In this document: positions 1 through 14,359 of the stretch, in pieces
How positions within the stretch are numbered: position 1 is the stretch's first letter
How the letters are laid out: every line of letters starts with the position of its first letter
DNA from: Xiphias gladius
Lineage: Eukaryota; Chordata; Actinopteri; Istiophoriformes; Xiphiidae
DNA: 64,000 nt
Assembly: GCF_016859285.1 (NCBI RefSeq)
Contig: NC_053415.1
Location: forward strand, 14,897,501 to 14,961,500
Direction of reading: 5' to 3'
Notes under the pieces: generated by a model
Databases searched by the model: none
What the model saw: the letters and a program-made list of their open reading frames with translations, nothing else
Told to the model about the DNA's origin: nothing
Position numbers and translations under genes: made by a program

Positions 1-888
1 TACGAGTCGTGGTACAAGTCCGGCTTCCACTCCACCATCTCTGGCGATGTTGCGAACGGAGCGTCTTCCTGGTGGGATGTCCACACTAACCCCGGGTCGT
101 GGCTCGATGTCCAAAATCCCGCAAGCACCCTACAGACCTCGCTGCACTCCGGGACGCCCCAGGCGATCCACTCCCAGCTGAGTGGCTACAACCCGGACTT
201 CTCCTCGCTGACCCACTCGGCGTTCAGCTCCACTGGAATCAGCCCCTCCGCGTCCCATCTACTGTCCACAAGTCAGCACCTGTTAACGCAGGACGGTTTC
301 AAAACCGTCATCCCCACTTACACAGACGCTTCTGCCGCCAACGCCATGATTTCTGGGGGCAGTTCAGGAATAAGTAGCTCGTCGAGGTCGTCCAGGCGGT
401 ACTCCGGCAGAGCAACATGTGACTGTCCGAACTGCCAGGAGGCTGAGCGGCTGGGACCCGCCGGGGCCAGCCTGCGGAGAAAGGGACTCCACAGCTGCCA
501 CATTCCCGGCTGCGGTAAAGTGTACGGAAAGACCTCTCACCTCAAAGCGCATTTGCGATGGCACACCGGCGAGCGGCCTTTTGTCTGCAACTGGCTTTTC
601 TGTGGGAAAAGGTTCACTCGGTCCGACGAGCTCCAGAGACACCTTCGCACCCACACCGGCGAGAAACGGTTTGCGTGCCCGGTGTGCAACAAGCGCTTTA
701 TGCGGAGTGACCATTTGAGCAAGCACATCAAAACGCACACGGCCGGTGGAGGAGGCAAAAAGGGGAGCGACAGTGACACCGACACCAGCAACCTGGAGAC
801 CCCGAGGTCCGAGTCCCCAGAACTTATTTTGGAGGGGGTAAATCCCAGAATCGCTGTTAAGGATCCGTCTCCTCACGACGAGCCCTGA
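1..888 (+). CDS. sp9: Sp9 transcription factor, 3' part of coding sequence
   Basis: The reading frame is open from base 1 and ends at TGA 886-888, giving 295 residues; the N-terminus lies upstream of the window. A serine-rich, aromatic-containing activation region comes first. It is followed by the Buttonhead box (CDCPNC, about residue 140) and three adjacent C2H2 zinc fingers (about residues 166-246) with the Sp/KLF linkers TGERPF and TGEKRF. The recognition helices contain [16 protein letters not shown] and RSDHLSKH. An acidic SDSDTD tail follows. Sp-family proteins with this box bind GC/GT boxes in the nucleus; Sp8 and Sp9 act in limb/fin outgrowth and forebrain development. The domain alone does not separate Sp8 from Sp9. 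The assignment to Sp9 rests on the neighbours cir1, scrn3, gpr155, chrna1 and chn1, which flank SP9 in human 2q31. Confidence 0.93.
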   Translation, partial: YESWYKSGFHSTISGDVANGASSWWDVHTNPGSWLDVQNPASTLQTSLHSGTPQAIHSQLSGYNPDFSSLTHSAFSSTGISPSASHLLSTSQHLLTQDGFKTVIPTYTDASAANAMISGGSSGISSSSRSSRRYSGRATCDCPNCQEAERLGPAGASLRRKGLHSCHIPGCGKVYGKTSHLKAHLRWHTGERPFVCNWLFCGKRFTRSDELQRHLRTHTGEKRFACPVCNKRFMRSDHLSKHIKTHTAGGGGKKGSDSDTDTSNLETPRSESPELILEGVNPRIAVKDPSPHDEP

Positions 889-1640
889 TCAGGCGACACC
901 CCAAAATCGAACCAGATTCAAAACTGCACAGCGTTGAAAACGGGTCTTACTTGACAGACGACACAGGAGAAAATATTCCGAGAAGCGGTTGCAAAGTCTA
1001 AAAAAAAAATCTATCCTCCACAGGCGTAACGAGTGTTTCATTCGTAAATCCATCTAAAGAAACCCGGAGTGATTTACTGTAGGCCTTTGGAAATTTTTAG
1101 GGACAACTTGAAAATGAGATGGATGTTTGCTAAGCGTGCGCCAAACCTGTTGAACTTTGGTTGGACAGTGTGAGTTACATCTTGTATATTGCCCACTAAA
1201 CTATGTGTTATTTTCATGTAAATGTTAGGCTATGATTGTTTTATTCGTGTTGGTATCCTGGAAATCAGGGAGTTTACTTTCGACGCACTTTGTGGATATG
1301 TATGTACACAGCTTTTTCAACTTTGGTTAACCATTTTATTTCTTTGCTAAAAAAAATATCTATATATAAATGTTTACCTGTATAAAGTCACACGTATAAG
1401 ACTTTCATTTTATCGTAATTAAAACATCTTAAAAAAGGCTTTAACTGTGTGATGTAGATTTCATATTTTTGTTTAATTATCTGTTAGGTTTTAGATTTGA
1501 AAAATAAATATACATTTTTATTTAATTTGGAAAATTATTTTAAAGGCTGAGTGCTGTTCATAGGCTACTTTTTCTTAAAACCACCTATAATACATTGACT
1601 TTCACTGTTTCCCCTATGGAATAAATCAATGTTTAATGCC
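889..1640 (+). other. sp9: sp9 3' UTR with candidate poly(A) signals
   Basis: This AT-rich non-coding stretch follows the sp9 stop codon. AATAAA hexamers on the + strand at 1503-1508 and 1620-1625 are the first plausible polyadenylation signals. Where cleavage occurs is inferred, not seen. Confidence 0.5.
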
Positions 1641-1689
1641 CCGGAAAAGACATTTCATGCCTAAATGAAAATCTTGTTAAATGGTATTA

Positions 1690-2060
1690 ATTATGACTTG
1701 GAGCACATCGCAGCCCCATGTGTCTTGTATTTGCGATTAGGGATTCGTGTCTTATCAAATATCTAATTAATCTCCGAGACACCTTTTGTTCAGTTTCACT
1801 TTATCGGGGGGTTTCTAAGGGGGTTTGATGACAAAGGTCCCTGAATATTTATTCTAATTGTCCAAATTAACTGTTGTCATTTGCATACCAATCGATGGGC
1901 CGAGAATAAGGATATGGCTTCTGTCTCTTTGCCAGAAACCGCATAGCTGTTATGGGAACAGTTTTTTAAACTTCAGAAAAAACGAAGGGGCAAAGAGTCA
2001 CATGCAAATGCTGCATTAGAAATGGTCTTTGCTCGGCGCAGTCAAATGGTGCCTGCATGT
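1690..2060. promoter_or_regulatory. candidate conserved enhancer downstream of sp9
   Basis: This non-coding block has normal sequence complexity inside AT-rich surroundings. It contains two octamer motifs in opposite orientation (ATTTGCAT 1879-1886, ATGCAAAT 2002-2009) and homeodomain-type TAAT cores, including TAATTA. Dense transcription-factor sites beside a developmental regulator are typical of conserved non-coding elements. Conservation itself cannot be seen from one sequence. Confidence 0.3.
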
Positions 2061-3638
2061 TATTTGAATATCAGTGGCCCCGTATTGAAAGGGTTCAAGG
2101 ATGCTCTCTGACTTCTTTGTGCTTACCCAGTGCAGCGTCCGACTCTCAAAAGAGAAAGCCGGGGAATAATTACAGCGTGAGCCCGGGGTTCGGAATACGT
2201 CAGGGAAAAGCATCTCCTCCTGACACCCTCTTTTTCCTTTCTTTGTTTCTTTCTTTTTTTTTTTTTCGAAGAGGATGTTAAATTGACCAGAAAGCAATAG
2301 AGGGAAATTATTTTCATTTCCTTTTGTGCAACAGCGGCATCAAGGAAACGGTCAGATAGCGAAAACTATCAAATTAGATTTAGACCATTTGAATTTCATC
2401 AAAATATAAAAAGAAACACTAGCAGCAACCCTTAATGGAAGAAACGTTGAAATTTAAAATGATACGACACGTTTAGCAGTTCAAATAATTTTTTTGTTTG
2501 TTGTTTTTTTTAGATAAAATTTAATGGTCAATCTTTTTTCTCGCCTTTTTGAGACTGAACGTATAAAATTTAGGCCTAAATTGTGAATAAAAGGAAGAAA
2601 ATTTCGCTCAATTTAGGTGGTTAAAAATATACCTTTTTGAAATTCGACACATTTTGCCCATATTAAAACATAAAATACCGGTCTGCATTAAATAAAAAAA
2701 ATATAGTGCAGCGTTACTTCATCTCCATGCTCTCACTGCTCGCTTTTGCTTCCTTTCTGATATATTCTGTATTTTCACGCTGGATGTTTGGACAGAAATC
2801 ACATTTGCTCTGTTTGAGTTTGACGCCCGCAAAAACCCAGAGGGACGTATTTCACAGCTTTAGGGATTAGGCACATTATGTCATGTCAGTCAGAGAAACC
2901 GAACTGAATTTTTTAGAATTATTATTAAAAAATATATATTGTGCGCAAAAGTGTGATAATTTGCTATCAGGTGTCCAGAACCCGAAAGAACAATTTAGTA
3001 CTCAATGGGAATACACAAGCGTAATGAATCAACAGACAAATTCACATCTTCATCGTCCATCAGATCTATGAGGATGACATTCGTTTCATTCATTGCAAAT
3101 AAAAGGCATTGAACTGAGAGGATTAAACTTTTAATCAGAAAATAAAAGTCCAGATTTTTGATGACGTCAACACCCGTCGAAGCATCACAGCTCACAATGT
3201 CGATACCCCCCCCCCCAAAAAAAAAAAGACAGCAACGAAGGGAGGATATAAACTGCAGCAACAGAAATAGTCTTTCTAGCAGCCAACTGAATATGAAAAT
3301 GAGTCCAAGATTTTCCCATCAACAGATTAGAGCTGCAATTTGCTCCAAATGGCAATCAATTAATTTATACCGTCACACAGTACAAGAAAACACGAGAGGG
3401 CAATGGGCTGCATCTAGATATTTTCTGTCGACTGCTTCCCTCTACTGGAGGAAAAGGAGAAAGCCCACATGCGCAATATCTGCAGGTTGATGTTTAAATA
3501 GAGGGATTCTGTTTGATTACCAAGAGAACTACTTAACAGCAACTGCAAAAAAAAAAAAACAACAACATAAAACTTAAAAGCTTTTTCACGTTTTGTTCAC
3601 TGTTATTGTATAAGGTAAAAAAAAAGTCTTCAAAAAAG
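2061..3638. other. gene-free stretch between sp9 and cir1
   Basis: I see no coding exon here. It holds homopolymer tracts (T-run near 2254-2266, C/A-run near 3206-3228) and the downstream side of cir1, whose 3' UTR must lie here on the minus strand. I found no canonical AATAAA on the minus strand close to the cir1 stop. Confidence 0.4.
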
Positions 3639-5921
3639 TCAACGCTTCCTTTTAGCTCTGTCTTGGCTTCTCTCTCTTCTCTCCCTACTCCTACTTCTTC
3701 CTCTGTCCTCCCTTTCTTTCCCCCTTTCCCTGCTTCTGCTCCTCCCATCTGCTGTTCTGCCTTTCCTTCCATCTGCGCTACTTCTGTTCCTCTCACCGTC
3801 TCTACTGCTGCGCCTGTCTTTACCTCTGTCCTCCCTGCCTCTCTCGCGGCTCCTACTTCTGTCCAAACCAGACTTCGAGCTGCTAGGTCTCTGCCTGTCC
3901 CTGCTGGTGTGTCTCTTTCTCTCTTGACCTCCCTCCGACTTGATCTTGTTCTCCGGGCTGCGATTTCGACTCCTGCTCCTTCCCCTCTCTCTCTGTGTTG
4001 GTCTATAATCTCGGGACTCCTCTTCCTGCCGCCTCTGTCCAGTGTGAGGACTCGGTGACCTGCTCCTGTGAGAAGAGGCCTTTTTCCGACTCTTGACTCG
4101 CCGCTCGCTTTTTGAGCTGTTATCCCAACAGGAATCTTTCTTCTTGTTCTTCTCTCTCTTTTGGCTCTTGAACTTGCCATGTCTATCTGAATCTGAGCCA
4201 CTATCACTGCTGCTGCTGGAGGAGTCACTGGAACTGCCACTGCTTTCATGCCTTTTCGTGTGCTTTCTTTTGCTTTTCTTCTTCTGTTTTTTGCTCTTCT
4301 TTTTCTTGGCCTTCTTCTTTTCCTGGCGATCAAGTTTTCTGTAAAACAGCAACAAAACATATCTGTTCAATGAAAATTTTCCAACAAGGCAGATTATAGA
4401 TGTCCAATATGAGTAAAATAAATTCTATGAATCACATCGAGGTTTAAGGGCAATGTTAAAGGACATGTAAGCTAATTAAAAAGCACTGCACCAGAAGGGA
4501 GAGCAATCAAATTATATATTTATTCTTTTTAAACACCTGATATGCATACACATTACAAGCACACAAGGTTTTCAAATTTAATAGCAAATTTATAGAACAT
4601 CATGGTAACCCTGTAATTCATCACATCATTAATCAGGGATTTCCTTTCAGCTTACTGTATCAATATGAATGTTAAAAATATTCAAACCTTGTTAGAAATA
4701 TAATTTAATTTTGGCTCAATAATCAGAATGCAGTTCAATTCTTTCAAGCCTTTATACATAAAGAGTTGTAAACTGTGCAACATTTTTACCGGAGGAGCTT
4801 CTGTTTTTCCTTGGTTGATAATGACTTCAGAAATTCCACCTCAGGATCCTCCTCTTCATCGCTGGCAACAAATTCCTGTAAAAGTACACAGCACATTGAA
4901 ATTTGCATTGAAATAAAAGAACAACACACATATAAATACCGCTCCCCAAGCGAAAACTGAGCAAATCTATATTTGATTATATCAGCTGAACATCTTTAAA
5001 CAATGATAAAATCTGTATTATCAAATCTTGACCTTTGTTGCTTTAATAACTGGCCACTTTGCAGCATTTATACATGCCAGGTATAGATATAGTTAATCTT
5101 TGTGTTTGTACATCGTCCTGTGCGTGCAAAGATGGGAGTGTGAGACAGACAATTACCTGTGATGGATCACAAACAGTAGCATTCCTACCAAGGACACATT
5201 TTTTCAGGGCAAACCCACTGTTTCGCATCTCCGCCATTAACTCTGAGGGGTGCATCGACGGACCTGTTAGCACAAATCACAGCCTCAGAGTCCCATTGAT
5301 GTCAAACCCATGCCAACCACTATCTCCACAGTGGGAATTTCAGGGGCGGCTTTGTTAACAGAATGGGACATCAAATCAACTCACTCCACTTCCGGCTGAG
5401 CAAATCATACAATATCATTCTCTGCCAAAGCAGCAGTTAGGGGAATCAGAATACACAATAATTACATTTTTTTCTCCCGGCACAGGAGGGGGGCCATTAC
5501 AGCACTCCACCATCAACACCATGCACTGACTGGACTCTCCCCGGGTAAACATTATTACTTTACTACTCAACTCGCTGATTGCAGAACTCAGAATCAGCTC
5601 AAGACTGGGAGCTCCGGCTGAAACCTGAGAGGAAAGGTACAGTCGGTACACCTGCTGCAAAGTCTGTGACAGACGAAAGACGAAAGCTAACCTACTGGCC
5701 ACGAATATCAAGCGGCGCAGATATTCTGGATTCCTGTTCTTTTGTATACACATTAAATTATCCTAGTTTTTAAATTGCATAACTTTAAACAAACATATTT
5801 AACAGAAATACACACACCTGTGTGTATTTCTGTTAAATATATATACATAGATATATATATCTATATCTATATATACATAGATATATATATCTATATCTAT
5901 ATATACATAGATATATATATC

Positions 5922-5964
<43 letters not shown>

Positions 5965-8900
5965 TACATGAAAATAAAATCTCTATATGGAATGGCTGTT
6001 TTTTGTTTACATACATATCAAAGCATGTTAACATTTAATTACATGGATAAAACCTCCACACTTAAAACAAAAGAACTGCAGGGGAAAAAGTTTAAAATTA
6101 TGTTTTACACAAATATTGAATGCACTATACCTGCTGCCTCCTCTGAGGCCACAGAGCTGGCATTGATACCAGACAGCCCATAGAGAGGACACTCTCTGTC
6201 TGTGTTCACATGGCCCCATTTGTGACATTTGATGCATCTCACGTTGCGCACCTGTGAAGTTAACAACAACAGACGTTAGCAATTGACTCAATAATGAAAA
6301 TGCATGCATAATAATGTAAACAAAACCATACTCTACATATCCTTTTAAAAAATGACTGCAACACCTGATTAAAAGGCAAAATACATTTCACTACTGTTTT
6401 AGACTTTAAATTAATGATGAGCTCTGGTTTGATTTCTGAGAATGTGCAATGTATAATTATTACAGTGTATATTGTAATGTATTGGTTCACAATATTTTAA
6501 GCTTCTGATCCATTAATAAAAAATAAAAAATAAAAAAATAAAAATCAGTGTCTACATGTGACCCCTGGTCACAGTTTATGGCTTGATTGTGAACATGTGT
6601 AGCAAACACTGTAACTAAAGTGTAATTTTTCTGTTTCATGTGGTTTCAATTATAGGACTGGGAAGAGGTGAAAGTTACCCAGTATTTCACAAGAAAAAAA
6701 AAAAAAAAAAAACACAAAACACAAAACAAAACCCTGCGAAAAATAAACTAATTTTGTTAAAAAGACATAGTATGTTTCATTTTGTTTCTTATTTTTTTCC
6801 TCAACTTGTGATCCCCTCAGATTTAAACCCCCAGGTTTGGAATCATTACGCACCTGAATTCCAAATGGCTGATCTCTAATATTCATGTCATCCTTTGCAT
6901 ACCTACATGTGAAAATTAAAAATAAAAACAGCACAAATTCTGGGAGAACATTGGACAATACTCTCAGAAAATGTCATTGGTTATAAATACAACCACTTAC
7001 TTCTCTCGAGGAGCTACCTTCTGCCACTCAAATTTGTACTCTTCTTCCCCCTCCTGACAAATAAACACATTTCATAATGGATTTCAGTATGTAACTATTT
7101 CTTGTTATAAATGATTGGAAACCCATTTAAACCACATCCAACATGCTGAACATGTGTTCAAACTCAGAATGTATATAGATTGTGGAATTGAGTAGGTTTG
7201 TTATTTGCTCTACTTTACCTCGTTCTTTTCCTCTTTAGGACAGAAGACAGTTATGAAGAAAAGAACAAGTATTAAAATGTTAATACATTATTATCTTAAG
7301 AATCAAATGTTTGAAACTGGAAGTAATGTTTACCGGGGATTCAGCAGAGATGGTCGGCTCAAATGATTATTTACCTTTAGATGCTCCAGGTGGAGCCTCG
7401 TACATGAAATTGAGGCCATTTTTAACACGATCATCCCCCATCAACAACCTGGAGGTTAGAAAACAAGATTGATAAACTTCATGACAATTTTATTGTAGAA
7501 TTCAACAACATTTACAACATGAATTTGGAAAAGGTCTCGGGAAAATGTCCACTGGATTTCTCCACAGATTGCTAAAGTTAATGTTGTATAAAAACCTTTC
7601 CTTTTGCTGAGTCAAACATTCAGTATGCATTAATCAGTAAATTGACAATACATCTGTTTAAAAAAAAAAATCTGATATTAATTTTTTTTTTTTTTTTTTT
7701 AAATGGAGGTACAAGATAACATCCTGTATATTTATATAACCTGTTGTTGTAAGTGTCCTGCTCTTTCAGGTATGCCTGCATAAGTTCTTCTTGCTTTTTC
7801 TTCTCGAAACTTAGTTTCTGCTCTGCTATCCATACCTGTTTGAAGAAGAGAAAAGGACATACAGCACACATTCAAAATAATTTTTTGGATCAGTTCACTT
7901 GCCTGACACACAAACACTTACACAAGTAATTTGGCTACAAGGAGGTTCAATTTTTGTGAACAATATGCAATCACTGCCCTGTACCTACCCTATGCTGCGT
8001 TTTGGAGCTGAGATGATAAGTCAAATAACGGAGTAGGTGATTAGGTGGCCAACTGAAAAATGCCAGTAATTTTTGAGGGCTTCAGCTTTTTAAATTTGAA
8101 GATTTGTTGCTTTTGTTTGTTTTGTAGAGTAGTAAATTGAATATCTTTGCATTTTTGACTGTGGGTTGAAAAAAAACATCAACTAGGACTCTTAGAATTT
8201 GTAGTGGGCATTTTAAACCATTTAAAAAAAAAAAAAATATTTTTAATTTTTTTTTATGTTACTTTAAGGCCTCATGTAAATGAATGAATAAAGCAAACAA
8301 ACGTTTAGGTCATTTCTAATTTCATTTATTCATAAAGTTGAAGGGTTGTGAAGTATATAAACAAAAATACATTTTTATATCTGCTACATATCAGATATAC
8401 AAATGTATTTGTATATCAGTTATATAAATACAATTTTATAACTGATATGTAGCAGAGGGGGCTCAGAGCCTAATTTCATCTGCAGTTCCTTGGCTAAATA
8501 CAACATTTGCACATACTGTATATTAAACCACCTTAACAATCAGCAGTGGGTTGTGTAGCAACTACAGTGTATTACATATGGAAATCCATGGTCAGCATTC
8601 GTTTTCAAATACGGAGAATTCAGTGAAAGAAAGCGTAATTAAAAGCTGTGATGTCTCGTTCAGAACATTAACCTTGGCTCTCCCTCTAAACACAGTGATG
8701 GCAAAGTGAACTGAAGAAAGCTGGACTGAACATCGTCACTTTAACTTAGCTACGAATAATGATAGCTATAGCTTTATTCAACTACAACGCTACATAGGCC
8801 CCTTAAGTTGTTTGTCTACACTCATGATTCATAGTGAATAAAGCCTCTAGTCTATGGTCAACATTTTCTATCAAGCAATCATAAAAGCGGCTCATGTTAG

Positions 8901-9095
8901 CTCTCGCTAAGTAGCAAACTGGGCTAGCAAAAGCAATACATAGTAAGCATAGCTCGTTAGCTAGTAGGCTAATCTGCTGTTTTATAGCCTCAAGAAGTAT
9001 AGCTACCTGCAACTAGCACTCACCTTTTTGATATTAGACTTCGACGCAGGGTGGAAATCTTTCTTGCACATGAAATTTGCAAACGATTTCCCCAT
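3639..9095 (-). CDS. cir1: Corepressor interacting with RBPJ 1 (CIR1), complete
   Basis: Ten coding exons in transcript order: 9095-9024, 7835-7741, 7448-7375, 7232-7219, 7053-7001, 6902-6854, 6251-6131, 5263-5157, 4875-4790, 4338-3639. All junctions are GT-AG and in phase; the total is 1371 nt, 456 aa (human is about 450). The protein starts [14 protein letters not shown]. The CIR N-terminal domain spans about residues 9-55. A zinc knuckle with C125, C128, H133 and C140 sits in exon 7. The motif [18 protein letters not shown] lies in exon 8. Exons 9-10 give a lysine-rich then serine/arginine-rich tail (about 224-456). CIR1 is a nuclear protein that links RBPJ (CBF1) to SAP30/HDAC corepressors in Notch signalling and also associates with splicing factors; the RS-type tail fits the latter. 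It lies head-to-head with scrn3. The start is supported by MGKSFANF, the conserved family beginning. Confidence 0.95.
5795..5840. repeat. perfect inverted repeat (hairpin) in a cir1 intron
   Basis: Two 22-nt arms (5795-5816 and 5819-5840) are exact reverse complements separated by only CC at 5817-5818. It lies in the intron 5264-6130 and directly precedes a 30-bp tandem repeat and a CA microsatellite. Confidence 0.9.
5841..5962. repeat. 30-bp AT-rich tandem repeat followed by CA microsatellite
   Basis: A 30-bp unit beginning ATATACATAG repeats three times (5841, 5871, 5901), the last with a changed end. It runs into an (AC)n tract of about 36 bp at 5927-5962. Each unit contains the palindrome ATAGATATATATATCTAT. 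Confidence 0.9.
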
Positions 9096-9787
9096 GGTTG
9101 AAAGCCTATAACGTTATCTGAACTGAAAACTTAGCGAACGGAGTCGTTAGCACAGCTTCCCCCACTTCTAAACAAATGTGTCCGCATGAAGACGGTTCTA
9201 CATTGGTTAGCCGTTGACGTACAGAAGTAAATTATGCTTCAAACTTGATTTATATTTGAAACCAGTGACTGTATATATTGAAACTGCAACTGAATGGCAA
9301 ACACACAATATCACAACAACAACAGAGCTAAATTACTTGGAAAATATAAACCAAAAACAACATTCTTTAATTGATTTTGTGCATGAGGTTAAAGGGTAAT
9401 ACATCTCCTTCACAGACAGCGCTTATCCATTTTGATAATGAAAATGACACCGTCATCATTTATATATATATATATATAAGTATTTCCTATCAGATCATAG
9501 AAACGTTAAAAAATACAAAACTGATTTGTTTTGGAGGACAATACAATAGGCTCTAGTAATCGTAATAGCCATCGTAATAATATAGAATGAGGAAAACAGG
9601 TTAAACAAAAAAATATTCTGTAAAAATGTGAGCCTGTAACTCGCGTCACTACGAATATAAAACGTGCTTCGCCGCGGTCACGTGACGGCAGCGTTTCCCT
9701 GTGAACTGACGAAGTCATATGGAGACAGAAATAAGAATCGAAACTGACACCGACACCGTCGGTGCTCGGCAAGACCAGAAAACATAG
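9096..9787. promoter_or_regulatory. bidirectional cir1/scrn3 promoter region and scrn3 5' leader exon
   Basis: The two genes are divergent here, with the cir1 ATG at 9095. A likely non-coding first exon of scrn3 ends at 9787 before GTAAGG (9788-9793). A perfect palindromic E-box GTCACGTGAC lies at 9677-9686, matching USF/TFEB-type sites. I see no clear TATA box for either gene, as is usual for shared housekeeping promoters. The transcription starts are inferred. Confidence 0.55.
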
Positions 9788-9967
9788 GTAAGGTTAACCT
9801 TGTTGTATCGGTGAGTATAGTCACAGCGTTACATGGCACTGCACACTTTGAACCTAACATTTAGCTCCTAATCTGAACTCATACCAGTGAGGTGTATTCA
9901 AAGCCTTGGTGCAGTGGTTGCTTATGCTAAGGTAACCATGCCCTTCAAATCTGACCATTAGATATAA

Positions 9968-12674
<2,707 letters not shown>

Positions 12675-14359
12675 GAGGCCCACAGACTTGTTTTGTTGGA
12701 ACCACAAACGGGTCTCTAGGGTGAAACTAGTAGTACATGTCTCTGCAGTTTGTTCACCTTTTTAGTGGGGTACAAATACAAACATGCTTGAATAGTAAAT
12801 CAGAGCATAACATTAATAAAACCATTGTATAAAAAATAAAGCAGGATACTCAGGCAGTAAAATGTTGTAAAGGATGGATTAAATAGTAACCATTGACCAG
12901 AAATACAGGACAGAACATATTAATTATCTGATACAGGATTTTAGGGTTCAGTTGAGAAATTTATTTTAAAATAAATCAAGATCATAAATAAGCAGCTTTT
13001 GACAGACACTGTTTGCTACACATTGTATTAAAGTATTTTAATATTTGCTTTTACATCATTTTTTTCAACGTTTCTGAGTTGGTAATAAATACAAATCTTT
13101 GCACTTCATAAAAAGAAAAAAAAAAGTTAGTTTTCTAATTGTATTATTATATACCTGAGAGAAATTCTGAATTACAGCAGCTCCTACCTTAACAACATTC
13201 ATGAGGTTTCCAAGTTCAAGAGGTTTATGTGGAGGAGTGAAGGTGGATACTATGTTTTTTAAAGTGAAGGTGAGTACTTTCAATTACGCATATACATTAA
13301 CACTCTTAGTTCACACACTTCTTCAGATAATTAGTCCTGGGGCCTCGTTGCCACATTATGGTCAGCACTTATTAATGATCACAGCATTTTTAATTTTTCA
13401 AAAGGCAGTTTGCTTTGTTGTCATTAAAATAATAAAACAATTTAAAAAAAGACCATGGAAATAGGGTGAATCCTTTTTTTTCAAACTGGCCAGTTGTTTG
13501 TTGAAATGGTGTATACTGCCGTTATAGTAAACAGTGTAATCACTATTCTACACCAGTGTCAAGTCATTTTAAGCTGGAGGTAACCAAAGCAACAATACCT
13601 ATATTCATAGTACAATACCAGTTAACTAACTGGTGAAACTAATGTAATCATAAATTAAACTGACTATAAACAAACTATAAAAAAATGAATAAATCTTCCC
13701 TTCTTTCCTTTAGCAAGTGGCTTTGGTAAAATACAATCCGAGGTGTCTCAATTCAACAAAATGCATTCAGTGGATGACAGGAAGCTTTTGCCTGCATCTC
13801 TACTTTGGTATATGAGGGCACCTCTTTGTGGATTATTGCTCACATAATGACTAAAATAAAACTACTGAAAGTTCCATGTGCACGTATTTACTGCATAAAA
13901 AATGATGCAAGTCTTGTACCACCCCTAAGGATTAGAAATGCCTGTTATTTATGTTATTCTTGAAAATGCATGATAAACAAAACATCTTGAGTCTTAGTTT
14001 TGTAGCTGTAGCCATCACTCCTATCATTTATGTTAATATTTTACTAAACAGCTTTGTTGCAGATTAAAGGATGCAGCGATATCACTGCAAAAGTCAATCA
14101 GGAACACAGACAGACATGTAAATAAACTACCAGTGTACCATATTTACTTGCAAGAGAAACTGGCAGATCTTAAAATTACTACCTAGTCTGTCTGTTCTTG
14201 ACATTTAGAATTTAAGAATTTGAAGACTGACTTAAAATCTAATGCACTTTACTAAGCCGTAGTTGCATGTGTAGTTTTTCCACAGAGATTATAACTGCCA
14301 CTTCTGCTACTCCCACCTCTCAGTTTCACCTCAAAATAAATGGTTTTGACCTTTTTGTG
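12675..14359. other. convergent 3' ends of scrn3 and gpr155
   Basis: No coding exon is seen. AATAAA at 12815-12820 and 12835-12840 on the + strand are likely scrn3 poly(A) signals. The right part should contain the gpr155 3' UTR on the minus strand. I could not identify its poly(A) signal with confidence. Confidence 0.45.

Noticed and set aside
99-377. Forward open frame overlapping the start of the window
   Set aside because: It is out of frame with the sp9 reading frame, which is open from base 1 and carries the recognisable zinc-finger protein.
1-888. Alternative identity as sp8
   Set aside because: The zinc-finger region would fit Sp8 as well, but the neighbouring genes are those of the SP9 locus.
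3533-4360. Minus-strand arginine/lysine-rich frame of 275 codons overlapping the last cir1 exon
   Set aside because: It is a shifted reading of the low-complexity RS-rich exon. The 3639-4338 frame joins in phase to KLLRKLDRQE and is the true one.
5775-6038. Open frame of alternating I/Y/D then H/T residues
   Set aside because: It arises from the AT minisatellite and CA microsatellite.
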